Positions 23,889-35,457 of a DNA stretch of 64,000 bases are shown one piece after another. The stretch comes from Lineus longissimus (lineage: Eukaryota; Nemertea; Pilidiophora; Heteronemertea; Lineidae), in the NCBI RefSeq assembly GCF_910592395.1, contig NC_088315.1, positions 16,475,808 through 16,539,807 of the forward strand, read 5' to 3'. The notes under the pieces are model-generated. The model was not told the origin of the DNA. It made no database searches and saw only the letters and a program-made list of their open reading frames with translations. The first letter of the stretch is position 1; each line of letters begins with the position of its first letter. The translations under genes were made by a program, and so were the position numbers.

Positions 23889-24529
23889 CACTAGTGCGAA
23901 GCATTTTCTGGCTTATTAACGGTTTCTCTAACTTTTTGCTGATTTCTCCGACATTTCTCCGATATTGTCCGACTTTTCTCCGACTCTGTCCAAAAGGTCA
24001 GATTTCCATAAAACCTGAGAAAAAAAGGTCTTCCCAAAGTAGGCCATTAAAGATCAAAGGCCTCGATTGAATGGGGTTAATGAGGGGTGATGCAAACACC
24101 CAGAGTAACCCTAAAAATAGGCCTATTTTGATAGCATAAGGAAACAAATCCTCACATGAATTAAATATATTTTTGATGTAATGAACTGTGTAATTTACAA
24201 AACATTTACAGTATCTATTTGCATAATACAGACTTAAATTGAATTGTACACCATGCTCAAATCTAATTGCAAAATATATTTTTTTCAATAACTTCACTTC
24301 CAGTTCAGGAATAATGTCATTTCCTACATGATTTGATGAAATAAACTGCATAACATTCAATTGCAAAACATTAGCATTTCCAGCCATTAATTTGAAATTT
24401 TGAAACCAATTTGCAAAAATCAGCCATTTCTGTAAGACATCTAGTATTTGAAAGTCTCCCCCGCTTAAACATGGAGCAGCCCAACCCAGGTGCACTCATG
24501 TGTGACATGCAAAGGGTCCATGGGCTAAT

Positions 24530-24904
24530 AATTTGAGCCCTACCTTAATGTTCTAAAAAACAGGGGGTTGTTTTCAAAAATAGCTAAGTTTCGCCTTAAC
24601 AATCACAACCTACTTATCGAAAAAGGTAGACACTTTGGTACTCAGTTAGAAAAGCGTCTCTGTCCTTTTGGGTGCAACGTTGTCGAGGACGAGTTTCACT
24701 TTTTTGCACAATGTCCCTCTAACAATAAATTAAGAGACGAGTATCTAACAAGTATAAATTCTTATAAATGTAGTCAATTATTTTCAAATCTGGATTTTAT
24801 TTCTATTATGAGTAGTACTGACAGTAAGATTATTTTAGATACCGCTATTTTTATCTCTAAAGCCTTTGAAGAAAGACTAGCAGCTCTTCAGGTGCACTAA
24901 TTAA
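24530..24904 (+). pseudogene. LINE 3'-end fragment (C-terminal zinc-knuckle region)
   Basis: ORF 24568-24900 encodes 110 residues with the pattern CPFGCNVVEDEFHFFAQCP, the Cys-Cys-His-Cys region found after the RT in many non-LTR retrotransposon proteins, then a short tail ending in a stop. No RT is present, so the copy is 5'-truncated. A candidate 3' UTR ending in CAATAAATTGAATTTG lies at about 26590-26705, which would mean the LINE was itself split by 24905-26400. Confidence 0.6.
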
Positions 24905-26722
24905 TAAGTCACTAGCATATACCCGTGGCGCGGGCTGTTCGAGGTATAAAAATCGGATTGTGTGGGTGCTGGTATGTTGTGGGTTTGGTGTAAATGGGGT
25001 GATGGTTTGTGAGTAAAATCTCCGGGCGTTATCTATATTTACGTCAATGGCGACAGTGGTATATTGATATTGATAGATGATATGTTACTCAGAGTCATAA
25101 AATGTCCACTGTTTTTCTGTGTAAAATGTCTCCAGTGTTGTTGTTGTTGCTAACAGTAAACTATGATGCAGCCTTACTGGAGTCCCCTACTTACTTATAC
25201 TTCTAACAACAACAACAAACAACTACTGCAACTACCAACTGGAAGACATTTTTTCCTGCACCTTAGAGGCATAGTCGATTAATATTCATACTAATTTATA
25301 TTCATGACATCATTCTCAATTGGTTCTTCCAAATAAGGCTCGACGAATGAGCATTGATGATAAGTCTTCCGGCAACAAAAACACGTGCTTAGCGCAATGA
25401 CAGTTCAGAAACATTTAGTACAGGGTAAACCATAATGAATGTAACAAAATGAATGTTTTGGATTGTATATTATGGTCCGTATATCATGGTCCATTGGTAC
25501 AGGGCCATGATGGGGGGGGGGGGGCACACCCCTCTTCTCCCAAATCTGCATGGAAAACATGAGGTCTCAGGGAGGAGGGGGGGGGCAGTTCTCAGCCCAC
25601 ACTATTATTACAGGGCTTTGTACAGCCCTTCGAGTATAATACGCGGGGGGGGGGGGGGGGGGTGATGCGAGTGGCGATGTGATGATCAATTCTGTTCTGG
25701 ATGGACAAATAATTGCAAAACTTGCCCTTTCAATTAGTTGAACAGGAGGTCATCATAGGCTACATGTTGCCAGTAGGCATAATGTGGAAGAGAAGTGATA
25801 TAAAAAAAGTATGTAGCCTAGGCCTGCCCTAGGCCTAGCCTAGCTATATAGCCTAAACATGAGATTTTCTCCGCTAGGCCTACATGTAGCCTACCTATCT
25901 GGCTGTAACATGCACATCATCATGACAATTGTCATAGCCAGCCTCCCTACACTGTAGTAAGTAGTCATCATACATACAGATGTCACAAAGGACCACAGGC
26001 ATGTACATCATGTACACGGTCTATACTACATACCTTTCTGACTTGTATGTTGGCCGAAATGATGGTCTTGTGCTTCGTGCCACACACTGAACTTGCATGC
26101 ATTGGCAATTTTTATACGACCGTATGACCTCCTTCATTCGATATTTATCTTTAGAATACTCACGAACTTGAATAAGACCATGATGATATAAAGAAATATC
26201 ATGATCCCAATAGGCCTGCCACTGAGGCTGAATGACAGGCTCTTCCGCCATTTTGAACTCCCACGAAAAATGTGACAGATAAACAGTGCCACGTGTGTAT
26301 CTATTTTAATAACTATGTCACGTGACTATGCTTCTAAGGTGCAGGAAAAAATGCCTACCCTACCAACTACTGAACATGATGTGATCATGAAAACTGGACT
26401 ACAAAATGCATGATATTGTCGCAATGACTTTATTCAAAGTACTCAAACATACCTATTTACCTCACTTGTGTAAAACTACATCATGTCAGTTGATAATGGA
26501 TGACAGTGGAGGTAAAACCAGGCTTATTAAGGTGTTCAACGCTAAGTGCAACTCGTCAATTATAATAGTGATTGTTGTCTTATTTTAATTACCATATACA
26601 TGTAACTTTCTTTCAAAAATATGTTTGTATGTGTTGTATTTGTATATATGTACTGCCATACTGTCTTATCCTTTGATAGTTGTGCAATAAATTGAATTTG
26701 ATACAGTGTAATTTGAATATGA
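24905..26722. other. Left-specific DNA with three G tracts; no gene recognised
   Basis: Contains G homopolymers at about 25512-25524, 25576-25586 and 25646-25662, palindromic CCTAGGCCTAG-type words around 25820-25860, and short ORFs without family resemblance. The end (26590-26705) looks like a LINE 3' tail. Absent from the right arm. Confidence 0.5.
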
Positions 26723-26989
26723 TTTGGTATTCACACTTAGGGTCACTCTGGGTGTTTGCATCCCACCTCATTAACCCCATTTAACAACAGCATTTGATCC
26801 TTAATGGCCTACATTTGGGAAAGCCTAGTTTTTTTCACAAGTTTTATGGAATTCTGACATTTAGACAAAGTCGGAAAAAAGTACAATCCGGATAATGTCG
26901 GAGAAATCAGGAAAAAGTTAGAGAAACCACTAATGAGTCGGAAAAAGTCTCCCACTAGTGTATTCGCCTGTACATTCGTGATTCAAGCT

Positions 26990-27205
26990 CTACTCTCTAG
27001 GAGTGTCACAGGTCCAAGCTGCAGCTAACATTCATAGTTTGCCATCTCTGCCAGCTAGGTGCCCATTTATTTCTTGGTGGAGAGAAGCAAGTAGAGTAAA
27101 GTGCCTTGCTCAAGCACAGAAAGACGAAACACGACCAATCGAACCCACGACCTCCTGATTATGAGCCCGGTGCTCTAACCACTACGCCACTGATCTTCCC
27201 AAATA
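26990..27205 (-). mobile_element. tRNA-derived SINE (left arm)
   Basis: On the minus strand the head reads GTGCCGTAGTGGTTAGAGCA (A-box-like), an anticodon-loop-like CTCATAATC, and GTGGGTTCGATTGG (B box), resembling an elongator tRNA-Met. It is followed by a body with GGTGCCTTGCTCAAG-type and AATAAATGGGCACC-type conserved pieces typical of tRNA-derived SINEs of marine animals. It matches 38478-38690. Not a functional tRNA: the acceptor stem does not pair. Confidence 0.75.
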
Positions 27206-27404
27206 GCCGAGAGAAAGATGTACCGATATACTCACCGTTCTCAAACATAGGTTGGACAGAATCTTTCACCACTGCCAAATAGCCGAAAGAAAGATGAACC
27301 GATATACTCATATCGCACGTAAGTCCTTGGTTATTGTGTAATGTTCTTCGATAAGGTGCAGAGTCGAATCAGAAGAAAATTCAAACAGGCGAAAGATATG
27401 GTAG

Positions 27405-27520
27405 ACTGGGGTAATTGTAGCCCCGGTTTAATTGTAGCCCCTGCTAATGACATTGATTGATATCCCCATACATCAAACACTGCAGGGGCTACATATAAAC
27501 CGGGGCTACAATTACCCTAT
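27405..27520. mobile_element. Palindromic MITE-like element (left arm)
   Basis: About 115 bases whose halves are inverted copies containing GGGGTAATTGTAGCCCCGG, with a short centre. Same element at 38150-38272, so it predates the arm duplication. Confidence 0.75.
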
Positions 27521-27930
27521 TCAACCCTATATCATATCCTACCGATGTCTTTCAACTTATACTCTGTCCCTGGATGGACTTCCTCGACAACTACATGTAC
27601 TCTTAAACAGGTTGTGAACCAATTACTCTAACGAGTTCCGTTATTGAAAAGTCATTCTACAAGGGGCCACATGGGCCTACAATTTATACGATAAGTTGAG
27701 CACAAAGTCAGATATACCCGAGGATGTTGAAACAGTTGGGCATATACAACATGTCGGACTGCAAATTGGTAGATAAATATGATCACACGCAGAATACAGA
27801 GTTCTAGGCCTATGAACTCAACAACGGAATGGGAATGACGTAAGGATCGATAATTTGTGAAATCCAGAAGTATTAGGGTAGCAGGAAGGGTTGGGCGTTT
27901 GTGGTTTCTGAGTCTGAGGGGGTTGGTGTC

Positions 27931-27992
27931 TGTTGACTGTGCTTTAAGAGAGACTAGGCATGGCGCCAGTCTCTCTTAAAGCACAGTCAACA
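27931..27992. repeat. Perfect hairpin, 25-bp stem, 12-base loop
   Basis: Stem begins TGTTGACTGTGCTTTAAG and is matched base for base on the other side (27968-27992). The loop is AGGCATGGCGCC. A one-sided copy of the loop plus right stem lies at 28313-28350. Likely a MITE or terminal structure. Confidence 0.9.
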
Positions 27993-30218
27993 GGCATTTG
28001 GTCTCAGTATTTGGGTTTTGATTGCCATGACTGTACCCCTGTAAAAGTCAGAGGAGGAGAAGTTTGGAATGATGAAAGCATTGAAGAAGAAGAAATGTTA
28101 TTATATATTGAGGAAAGCAAAATTTATTATGAGACTAGAAGGCAGTGTCCTGACTTGATTATTTTGAAAATGGCAGTCTGAACACATTAAAAGGTGGAAC
28201 ATGGCATTTTATCGACTTTGAAGTGTTCCGCAGTTAAAGGGAGACTATAGGCAGCAGCTAGGTAGGCAAGATAAAGTCATACAAATTTGCCAATAGGGGT
28301 CAGTCATATCTCTAGGCATGGCGCCTGTCTTTTAAAGCACAGTCAACAGGCATTTGGTCTTAGTATTTGGGTACAGAATCAAGGCAGCTCAGAGAGCAAT
28401 GATTGAACGATGCTGTCGACAAGTCCAAGGATACTGCATCAGTCACGACCAACTTCTCATCAGAAAGCGTCACCACCAGCATATTCAATGTTCAGTTCCA
28501 ACCTGTACCAGTCCAATGCACGCCTGTCATGGTCAGCAGTGGTCAGCTTAGCGCGATATGGAACATTCTTCCGAAACTCAAGCGAGGGAAGTCTGCTCAT
28601 TAGCCTATCTCGCGCACTGCTCCTTCTTGTCAAACATCGTAGTGAAATCGTGGTACAGAGGGGCGTCCTCGAGGATTGCAGCTGGTCGGACAGACGTGAG
28701 GTGGAATGTGGGCGGCTGCACTTCTTCGTTGATGTGCGATGGCAGATAGCACAGTTGTTGCGTTGCATGACAGCTGAAAGTGAATGTGATATCATAGAAC
28801 TGAGGCGTTTGCAATGAGACTATAGGTGAAGTAGAAGCAAGGAGTGAAATGGGCCATCTTCCAGTGACTAATATACAGAGTAAGGGCACTGGGTGTTGTT
28901 AGATTCAGCATTGAATGTATTCCTCGTACAAGCGTGAATAATGTGGACATACAGTGAGAGGTGAGAGACTCCTATTGACTACTTCTTGTAACTTTATCTT
29001 GGATATTATATTAGTATTGAACTTCTAGCCATGGATTATGAAGAAATTGAAGTTGTAGGCATGGAATATGAAAAATTATTCAACGTTGAAAGACATTATT
29101 CCATGAGGCTTTGCCGTGATCGCAAAGGACGCGACGCGATTGGTTCACATGCTAATGAGGTATGATAATGATAATTACCTCTATAATGCTACTTGGATAG
29201 CGACTGTGTCGTTGATTGCAACAGTGGTCTATGTCAATGTGTGCCTGTAATGTCAATGAAGTATGATGAGGTGATGACGATAGTGCAATTGACGAGGTGG
29301 CGCATTTTAGAATCAGCAGTGAGCACTGTGTGTAACATGGTGGAGGCAGCGGAGATAATAACTGTGTCGAAAGTATTGTTATAGGGCCTTCCCTAGGCCC
29401 ATGGGGTTAAATTTACAATCCACGATTGAAAAGATGTAGTTTGATCGCATTCAACTATAAATCCATTGAACAGTTGTGTTCCTTGGCTTTAGTCAACCGA
29501 TGACCTTTTGTTGGGCCATGATCGGGGATTGTAAACTGTAAAAGTATTATGGACTGGGAGACGGGGGAAACACAAGTGAAATAGACCAAAACAAGTGATT
29601 TTGGGGCTTTGGTTTAGACGCATGCCCCACATGCGCCATGCGGGATTATGCGGGATTATACGGTTCATGTGAACTTGTTGACATCTACATGATCTAGTGC
29701 TGTTATTGGTCATGGTACATGGTAGGCCTAATCATCATGGCAATATGATTCAGGAAAAGCTCGGAGTAAAATGAACTGCTGATGAATAATGATGTTGTTC
29801 ATGTTTACCATGTTTACTATACATAGCCATAGGGTATGCACTGGCCAGTGCACTTTCTGCACGTCGTCATGGTCATGTTACATGTACGTGATACCTTGCA
29901 TATTTTGTTTTTTGAATGCGCATGCTTTTTGGGCAAAATCACTTGTACCAACACTAATGAATAATGTCTTCTTATCCCTATGACTCCATACACAGTGAGG
30001 GCATTGTCCCATTCGCATCAAATGGTAACTTATTGTACCGTATTAGGGTGGAAGTTGGGGAGCAGATACCTACCGCTGCACGCCTGTCATAATCAGCAGT
30101 GATGAGCTTAGCGCGATATGGAACATTCTTCAGAAACTCAAGCGAGGGAAGTCTGCTCATTAGCATATCTCGCGCACTGCTCCTTATTGTCAAACATCGT
30201 AGTGAAATCGTAATGGAA

Positions 30219-30251
30219 AACGTCTGGCTTTGCGCCAGACGTTGAGACTAA
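30219..30251 (+). repeat. 10-bp hairpin followed by CTAA: Helitron-like 3' terminus
   Basis: AACGTCTGGC / GCCAGACGTT with a 5-base loop, then GAGA, then CTAA followed by T. This is the order seen at Helitron 3' ends (hairpin, a few bases, CTRR, host T). A matching 5' TC end was not identified. Confidence 0.35.
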
Positions 30252-31006
30252 TAAGTGAAGAACTAGTAGGTAAAGAACTTCTACTTGCGCGAGACTGCTC
30301 TGATAAAATTATCATTGCAGAGACTACGGTGACGTACACATATATTTTTTACAATCAAAAATGCCCTCAAAAGACGACATGGAATGATTATTTTATTGAT
30401 ATTTCCTACTATATACCTTCCAATTATCACTTTATACAAATAGATCGGCGTTAGGTCGCATGCTTTTCTTTCCTGGTGACACTATAAAGCAAAATAGTTG
30501 CAACCCCGTAAATGCGCTATAAGTCCAATAATAAGTGACGGTGACCCGTTATAAATGTTTCGCCAGCTTCGCTTTTTTGCCGCTACGCGGCGCGTTGGGC
30601 CCTTGCGTCTAGCTGTCCTTGAAGCTTTTGTTCGTACCACAATTGTGCTTTTGTGGCTAAATTTCTTTTTTGTGAAGAATTGCATCGATTGGTAACATGC
30701 TTTATTCACTCGATTTTTCAGACATGAAAAGAACATTTTGTATTGTAGTTGAATTGGTTATGCATCAGATTAGTATGTACGCAAAATTATCAATGAAAAC
30801 AGACCTTTGAAAGGTTTTTAAATGTATGATTTAAAACTTTTTGTCTGTATGTAGAACCCGATATTACAATCTTTGAAAAATTTCTACAGAATTTCTCTAT
30901 GTATTAGGACTAGTGACTGTTTTAAAAATCGACTATTAAAGAGAAAATTCCTATTTTCATAGTCAATACATATAATAGTATCAGTGAATTTGTCTGTATG
31001 TTAATG

Positions 31007-31288
31007 CTATTTCAGTATTAAACTTGAAACAGGGTTGTCGAATTCAATATCGATAACCGGGACAATGATCAGCCAACTGATATGAGCAATTGTATTCAAA
31101 CGGAGCCTTTGGCAATCTATATATGCCTGGATCTCTAGTCGAAACACAACTTCCTGTAACAGACATGATGCCTCTCTTCGATACCAGCTCTTCATTTTGT
31201 GCACATCAGCTCTCTTGTCTATGCCATTGCATGACTTTACACTATAAAGTTTTAACTCTGAGGTACAAAAGTAACAATTCAATTTCAA
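31007..31288 (-). CDS. Conserved ORF E (left arm), 93 codons, unrecognised
   Basis: Starts without ATG, so it is at best an exon or remnant. Pattern: LKLNCYFCT, then SCNGIDKRADVHKMKSWY, then ASCLLQEVVFRLEIQ, ending ILK before a stop. The right copy (37377-37655) is open over the same length except for a single three-base, in-frame difference. It lies next to an AATTG simple repeat and TE-like DNA, which argues for a remnant. Function unknown. Confidence 0.35.
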   Translation of the reverse strand: MKLNCYFCTSELKLYSVKSCNGIDKRADVHKMKSWYRREASCLLQEVVFRLEIQAYIDCQRLRLNTIAHISWLIIVPVIDIEFDNPVSSLILK

Positions 31289-31939
31289 TTCAATTCAGTT
31301 CAATTTATTTAAATTGTATAGAACCCAGTAAGGGCTATCACATGAGTAGGGAATGTTTCTTTAGAGCTAAGAACTCGAATGAGAAACGACAACGGTAACG
31401 ACAATGACGTCGTTACGTTTACCGCGAAGAAATAACGTTAGTTGGGTTAAAAAGCATACATTGAATTGCGGTAAACGTAACATGTTCATTTGGGTGACAC
31501 TGATCCAGGAAAGACCAGTACTAGGCTTTTTAACTGACTCATATAATGTTTTGATTTGACTTGTAATGACAATCGAATCATGCATTATTCAATAACAGTA
31601 ACAACATTAAAGAATTTACCACATCCTGCACAATTGAAGGTTGATAACAATAACCAAAATATTCATACCACATTAAGAAACTTTTAAAACAGCTCTATAG
31701 CTTGGAATGTGACGCCCTACCGTTGGCCAGACAGCGATTGCATCGTACCCTACAAAACATGTTGAAAATTAAATGACAAAATCCATCGCATAATGACCTG
31801 AGGGATAGTCCTTCATTTTTAGCAAGAGCACAGGCCCCTGCATGGCGAAAATATATTCTTATCTTCCATATTTTATTTCATATACTGATTTTCAACACAC
31901 GTCGTCTGTCCGAGTGCATAGGCGGAAATTCTTTTTGTC

Positions 31940-32536
31940 GCTAAACTGATACTTGGGCGCTTTAGGTAGCTTTCGCAACAGTGCAAACGACGAAATACGC
32001 TGTCCGAATTTCGGCGATTTCGTCGATTTCTGTGATACATGTAATTCATTCATGCGAAACTCGTAAATCATCTTTGACACATCGTTGAAAAAGAATCGGT
32101 CATTCACGACGTCCAAGATCGAAGATTCTCGTTGGTCGGTCTCGTCAACGGTTACCCTCTGCAGTTCCCTGCGTGAGTTATATATTGGAGGTAACTGTCG
32201 ATGATACTACCGGTTTATCTCACAAATACGGCGTACCGGACTTTCAAACTACAAAGCCCCTTTTTGAGAATCTAGGAACAAATTTGGGTTACGAAGTTAC
32301 CCGTATATTTATTTTTTTTCATTTATTTTTGCCAACGAGTTGACCCCATGATGAAGCCAAGTGGTGAATCCGACTTTGATTTGGTTCCCAAAATTATCCT
32401 TTACGTAGATGTATACGTCAACTCAATTTTAGATTTATAGTTATCGCCGTTGAATGGTGTGTGTTACCAATAGCCAAACTACTACTTTACAAAGTACATC
32501 AAATGACCCAGGTGACCTGGAAGTACGCAATGATTT
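31940..32536 (+). repeat. Diverged duplicate of the LamG gene upstream region
   Basis: 31950-32160 matches 5410-5620 and 32180-32536 matches 5910-6310, same orientation, roughly 85% identical by eye. The segment with exon 1 of the LamG gene (about 5630-5905) is missing here, and the homology is cut at 32536 by the BEL/Pao element. It is therefore a gene fragment without coding exons. Confidence 0.8.
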
Positions 32537-33441
32537 ATGTACGCAGCGAACTTGTCCTTATTTGGCAGGAGATAGGGGCATTTTGCGTCTGCAGCTATCG
32601 GTGCGTTGGTCAGTCTCCCGTTGATGCGGATTAGCTTATCATCGTCCAAAAAGAGCCTGAGCTGCTTGATGCGGGTTTTGCTTCTAACTGGATGGGGGCC
32701 TGCTGCCGGATTTCCTTGCAGGAGGTCGATCTCATTGCGGTAGTTTGCTTCCTGTACTGAGCGTATCCATGTTTTTTCGGCGGTGTTTATGGCTTGTGCG
32801 TCAATGTCAGTGAGCTGCTCCCGTGTTATCTTCTCTTTTCTTCTCCAAAGTCTGACGCTTCTTTGGGTGAGGGCGGTCACTCTCAGCAATTTACCAAAGG
32901 AATTGAAGGAGTTGATGTTAATCATGTTTGCAATATTGGGTACTGGTAGGTCAGCAGTTGCGGGTTCGACTTTATCATTGGCGTCATGGATGGCGTCATC
33001 GTCGGCAGCAGCATGGGCCTGTTGAAGTAGAACTGTTTCATCGATGACATCAGGGGGAGGAGTCGAAGGCGGATTACCTCCGTTCAGCCAATTTGGCCCG
33101 GACCACCATAAGTCCGAGTGATGTAGCTCATCAGGCGTAATGCCACGTGTTAAGAGGTCTGCCGGGTTTTCTTTTGATGGAACATATCTGATATCTCCCG
33201 CGAAGTGTCGGATCCTTTCAACTCGATTCTGGACATATGTAGGCAATTTCCTGTTGCCCTGTGTCCAGTGGATAACGATCTGTGAATCTATCCATAAGGT
33301 GCGGTTGTTTAAGGTGAGAGTTCCGTTTAGGGCTTGTTCAATGTAATTAGCCATCTGAACAGCACTAACTGCACCGAGTAATTCCATACGTGGAATGGTT
33401 GTATTTCCCATCGGTTTGACCCTTGTCTTGGCCATGAGCAA
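32537..33441 (-). pseudogene. BEL/Pao RNase H to integrase N-terminus
   Basis: About 300 codons open: start of the RNase H fold (TTIPRMELLGAVSAVQMANY), LWIDSQIVIHW, NRVERIR, VPSKENPADLLTRG, DLWWSGPNWL, then the acidic linker and the IKQLRLFLDDDKLIRINGRL segment that precedes the integrase HHCC finger. The reading frame runs on into flanking host DNA after 32537, so the finger and DDE core are missing. All these motifs are characteristic of BEL/Pao pol. Confidence 0.85.
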
Positions 33442-33772
33442 AGATGCGTGATTTTCACTGACCTAGTATGCTGCACTTCCGTAACAAGCAGGCGATGCGT
33501 CACTAAATATGTGTAATTCACATGCATTGACATTGATATTCGGGATGAGCTGTCGCGGTACTTCAATGATTTGCGCGTCTTCCAACTCTGTCACAAGGTG
33601 TTGGAATTCGTCAACAAGATCGTCTGGTATGTTTTCATCCTACTGATACCTGCTTTCCAGACCTTCTGAATGAACTGTTTAGCTTTGGCATGGGTGGGGG
33701 CTAGGTATAACCAAGTGGGTCAAATTTCCCTGAGATGTAGCTGACCGCTTCTCGTTTAGTTGGTTGGAGCGT

Positions 33773-34195
33773 CTAGGGCTTGTTCCTATTGTTGAAGGTC
33801 AATGTGTCGGCTTCAGTGTCCCAAATCATTCCGTGTGCGGGAACCTTGGGTTTGGGGTCATCAATGTTGTCAGCTTGTGCCCTCTGGCGGATGGTTGTAT
33901 CGTTCGAGGTCCAAGCGCGTAATTTGAGGTCTGCGTCATCCATCATTTCGTTGGCTTTCTCATAGTACGTCATGGCATCCGTTGGTTGAATACTGGCGAA
34001 TATGTTGTCCATGTACGTGTTTTCTTGTATGTCTGCTGCTAGCGGTGTGTCATAGGAGTCGAGGTGTGTCTTTATTGTCGCCAACAGCATAAATGGTGAT
34101 GATACTGTCCCGAATGGTACCACTTGAAATTGGACCGTGCGGAATCTACTCTCGGGGTCATCAGGGTCTCCCAACCATAGGAATTTGGTGAACAT
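33773..34195 (-). pseudogene. BEL/Pao reverse transcriptase, C-terminal palm/thumb
   Basis: 140 codons: MFTKFLWLGDPDDPESRFRT, then VPFGTVSSPFMLLATIKTHL, then the YMDN box (TYMDNIFASI) as catalytic motif (YxDD in active enzymes; here the second D reads N), then KLRAWTSND and GMIWDTEADTL. The N-terminal part of the RT lies out of frame at 34584-34200. Typical BEL/Pao order and spacing; inactive because of frameshifts and the D to N change. Confidence 0.85.
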
Positions 34196-34616
34196 CTGAT
34201 CAGCTTCAGCTAGTTTGACATGGAGAAATGCTTTCTGTATGTCGCTACTTAATCCTACAGGGTGTATCCGAAATCTAAGCAGGATTCTGCCCAGGTCATT
34301 CAGCAGATTGGGGCCTGGTTCTAGGCAGTCATTCAGACTTGATCTTCCAGCTGCTCGGCACGATGCATCATATACAATCCGAATGGGCGTGGTTGGTGAA
34401 TCCTTTTTACGGGATGATGGGGTAGATAGTGACCGCAGGTGGCGTCGTCGTCAGGCACCTCGCGTATGAACTGGCGGTGGAGTTGGTCAACTATGATGTC
34501 ATTGTACGTACGTCGCATGTTACTGTCGAGTTTTCTGACCATGGCTCTTTTCCTTGCGTATGTGACGTCATAATTCGATGGCAATTCCGGATGGCTTTCT
34601 TTCCATGGGAGGCTGG

Positions 34617-35054
34617 CTATGTATTGTCCGTTTTCATCCGCGGGCGGATGATTTCGTCACCAACTACAGACCAATAATAGTCGGCTCCAATGAGAATGTT
34701 TATGTCCATGTAAGTTGAGTGCGGGTTTTTGACCAATTCGTTACGGACGGGCGCAATTTGCGGCGTGTTAAGAATCTCGGGGTTAGGCGTTTTCACAGGC
34801 GTCGAGATTGTATCAACAATGAGCAATGTTAGATTTAGGCCAGGGCCTTTCGTCGCTGTGTTCAGATTGATTACTGTTTTCGAGATCTGGCGAACAGTGT
34901 CTGTTTTCCCACCGAAAGCTGTCAGGTTGATGATCTCTTTTCCATTGTCGTTGGCGCCTAATTTCGTCGCTGACTGTGTGGTTATGAACGAACGCATGGC
35001 ACCTTCGATGTAGGGGGTGCGGTGATTGCATCTTGATGGCGTAGAGTGTTTCAT
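34617..35054 (-). pseudogene. BEL/Pao aspartic protease region (DUF1758-like)
   Basis: 145 codons open. It shows TQSATKLG after a degraded start and ends with the typical DUF1758 close (NILIGADYYWSVVGDEI). Upstream, a different frame (35157-35050) carries the gag-protease linker. Adjacent to the RT pieces in the usual BEL/Pao order. Confidence 0.7.
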
Positions 35055-35457
35055 CTTTGGTCAGGGCTTGTATCTCGGCGTCAATGCGTTGGACTTCTTT
35101 TAGCTTATTAGGCAATAGGCTGGCATTTGCGAAAGCCGTATCAATCTTTTCGGCCACATTTGCGGGTTCGCGGGTAACGTCAACTTTGATTTCTTCTCAG
35201 AGATCGTCCATCACTTTCATAATCTTTGTTATGGCAGCTCGTTTGCCGCCTCTCTCTTGGGTAAGCCGTTTGATTCTCTCTTCGTCGCTCATCTTGGAAT
35301 CAGCTTAGCGGGTTGATCTTGGTCACGGCATCAAATGTCGTGTGTGAAGATTCCAGGTGAGTGTTGCATGCGGGGACGTGTACTTGAATAATGGCCGACT
35401 GGACACCTTGAGTTTCTAACTATAACTAAACTTTAATACTAACAACAAAACGATTCT

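Larger units (their letters stand above)
23889..26960 (-). mobile_element. Foldback element, left copy, interrupted by an insertion (24530-26722)
   Basis: The two outer parts (23889-24529 and 26723-26960) together equal the right-arm element 38717-39690 inverted. The ends carry CACTAGTG and long inverted repeats with TCTCCGACAT-type sequence. The interior minus-strand open segment is in frame here for 165 codons (24495-23998), including the pattern LNVMQFISSN, then IIPELEVKLLKK and FAIRFEHGVQFN. The interrupting 2.2 kb is described separately. Confidence 0.7.
27873..30611. mobile_element. Left-arm-specific composite insertion, about 2.7 kb
   Basis: The right arm has GTGAAATCTAACTGTCC in one piece (37795-37815, inverted); on the left the halves are separated by 2.74 kb. 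Contents: a perfect 25-bp-stem hairpin (27931-27992) whose right half recurs at 28313-28370; a direct repeat of about 120 bases at 28540-28655 and 30090-30212 (containing AGCGCGATATGGAACATTCTT); a second hairpin (30219-30243) followed by GAGACTAAT; and a GC-rich hairpin GCCGCTACGCGGC near 30572 close to the right end. The ORFs inside (up to 135 codons, 28410-28817) overlap in several frames and match nothing I know. Several nested elements are likely. Confidence 0.6.
10273..31578 (+). repeat. Left arm of a giant inverted repeat
   Basis: Reading outward to inward, this stretch matches the reverse complement of the right arm (37087 to beyond 64000) block by block: R at 14608 with 48363; gene A exon 15053-16015 with 46531-47493; 17340-18060 with 45690-46480; gene C 18348-19808 with 43191-44711; 20515-21540 with 42030-43070; 21600-22231 with 39691-40380; foldback element with 38717-39690; SINE and palindromic MITE with 38150-38690; 30612-31578 with 37087-37800. 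Non-coding blocks look well above 90% identical by eye. Blocks are separated by arm-specific insertions (left: 16064-17338, 19952-20515, 22232-23888, 24530-26722, 27873-30611). Confidence 0.9.
32537..35310 (-). mobile_element. BEL/Pao LTR retrotransposon, truncated pol region
   Basis: Minus strand, 5' to 3': a gag-end/linker piece (35310-35060), a DUF1758-type aspartic protease region (35054-34617, with NILIGADYYWSVV), RT pieces (34584-33773), RNase H and the start of the integrase region (33441-32537). Frames are broken at several places (near 34600, 34200, 33600-33450). The copy ends abruptly just before the integrase zinc finger, and no LTRs are visible, so it is a dead internal fragment inserted in the duplicated LamG upstream DNA. 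Confidence 0.85.

Noticed and set aside
27105-27200. tRNA-Met-like sequence as a functional tRNA gene
   Set aside because: A and B boxes and a CAT anticodon-like loop are present, but the acceptor stem does not pair and the sequence continues into a SINE body; the same structure occurs in both arms.
28410-28889. Overlapping ORFs of 94-135 codons as a gene
   Set aside because: Several frames on both strands are open at once, the sequence is part of a repeated non-coding segment, and no motif stands out.
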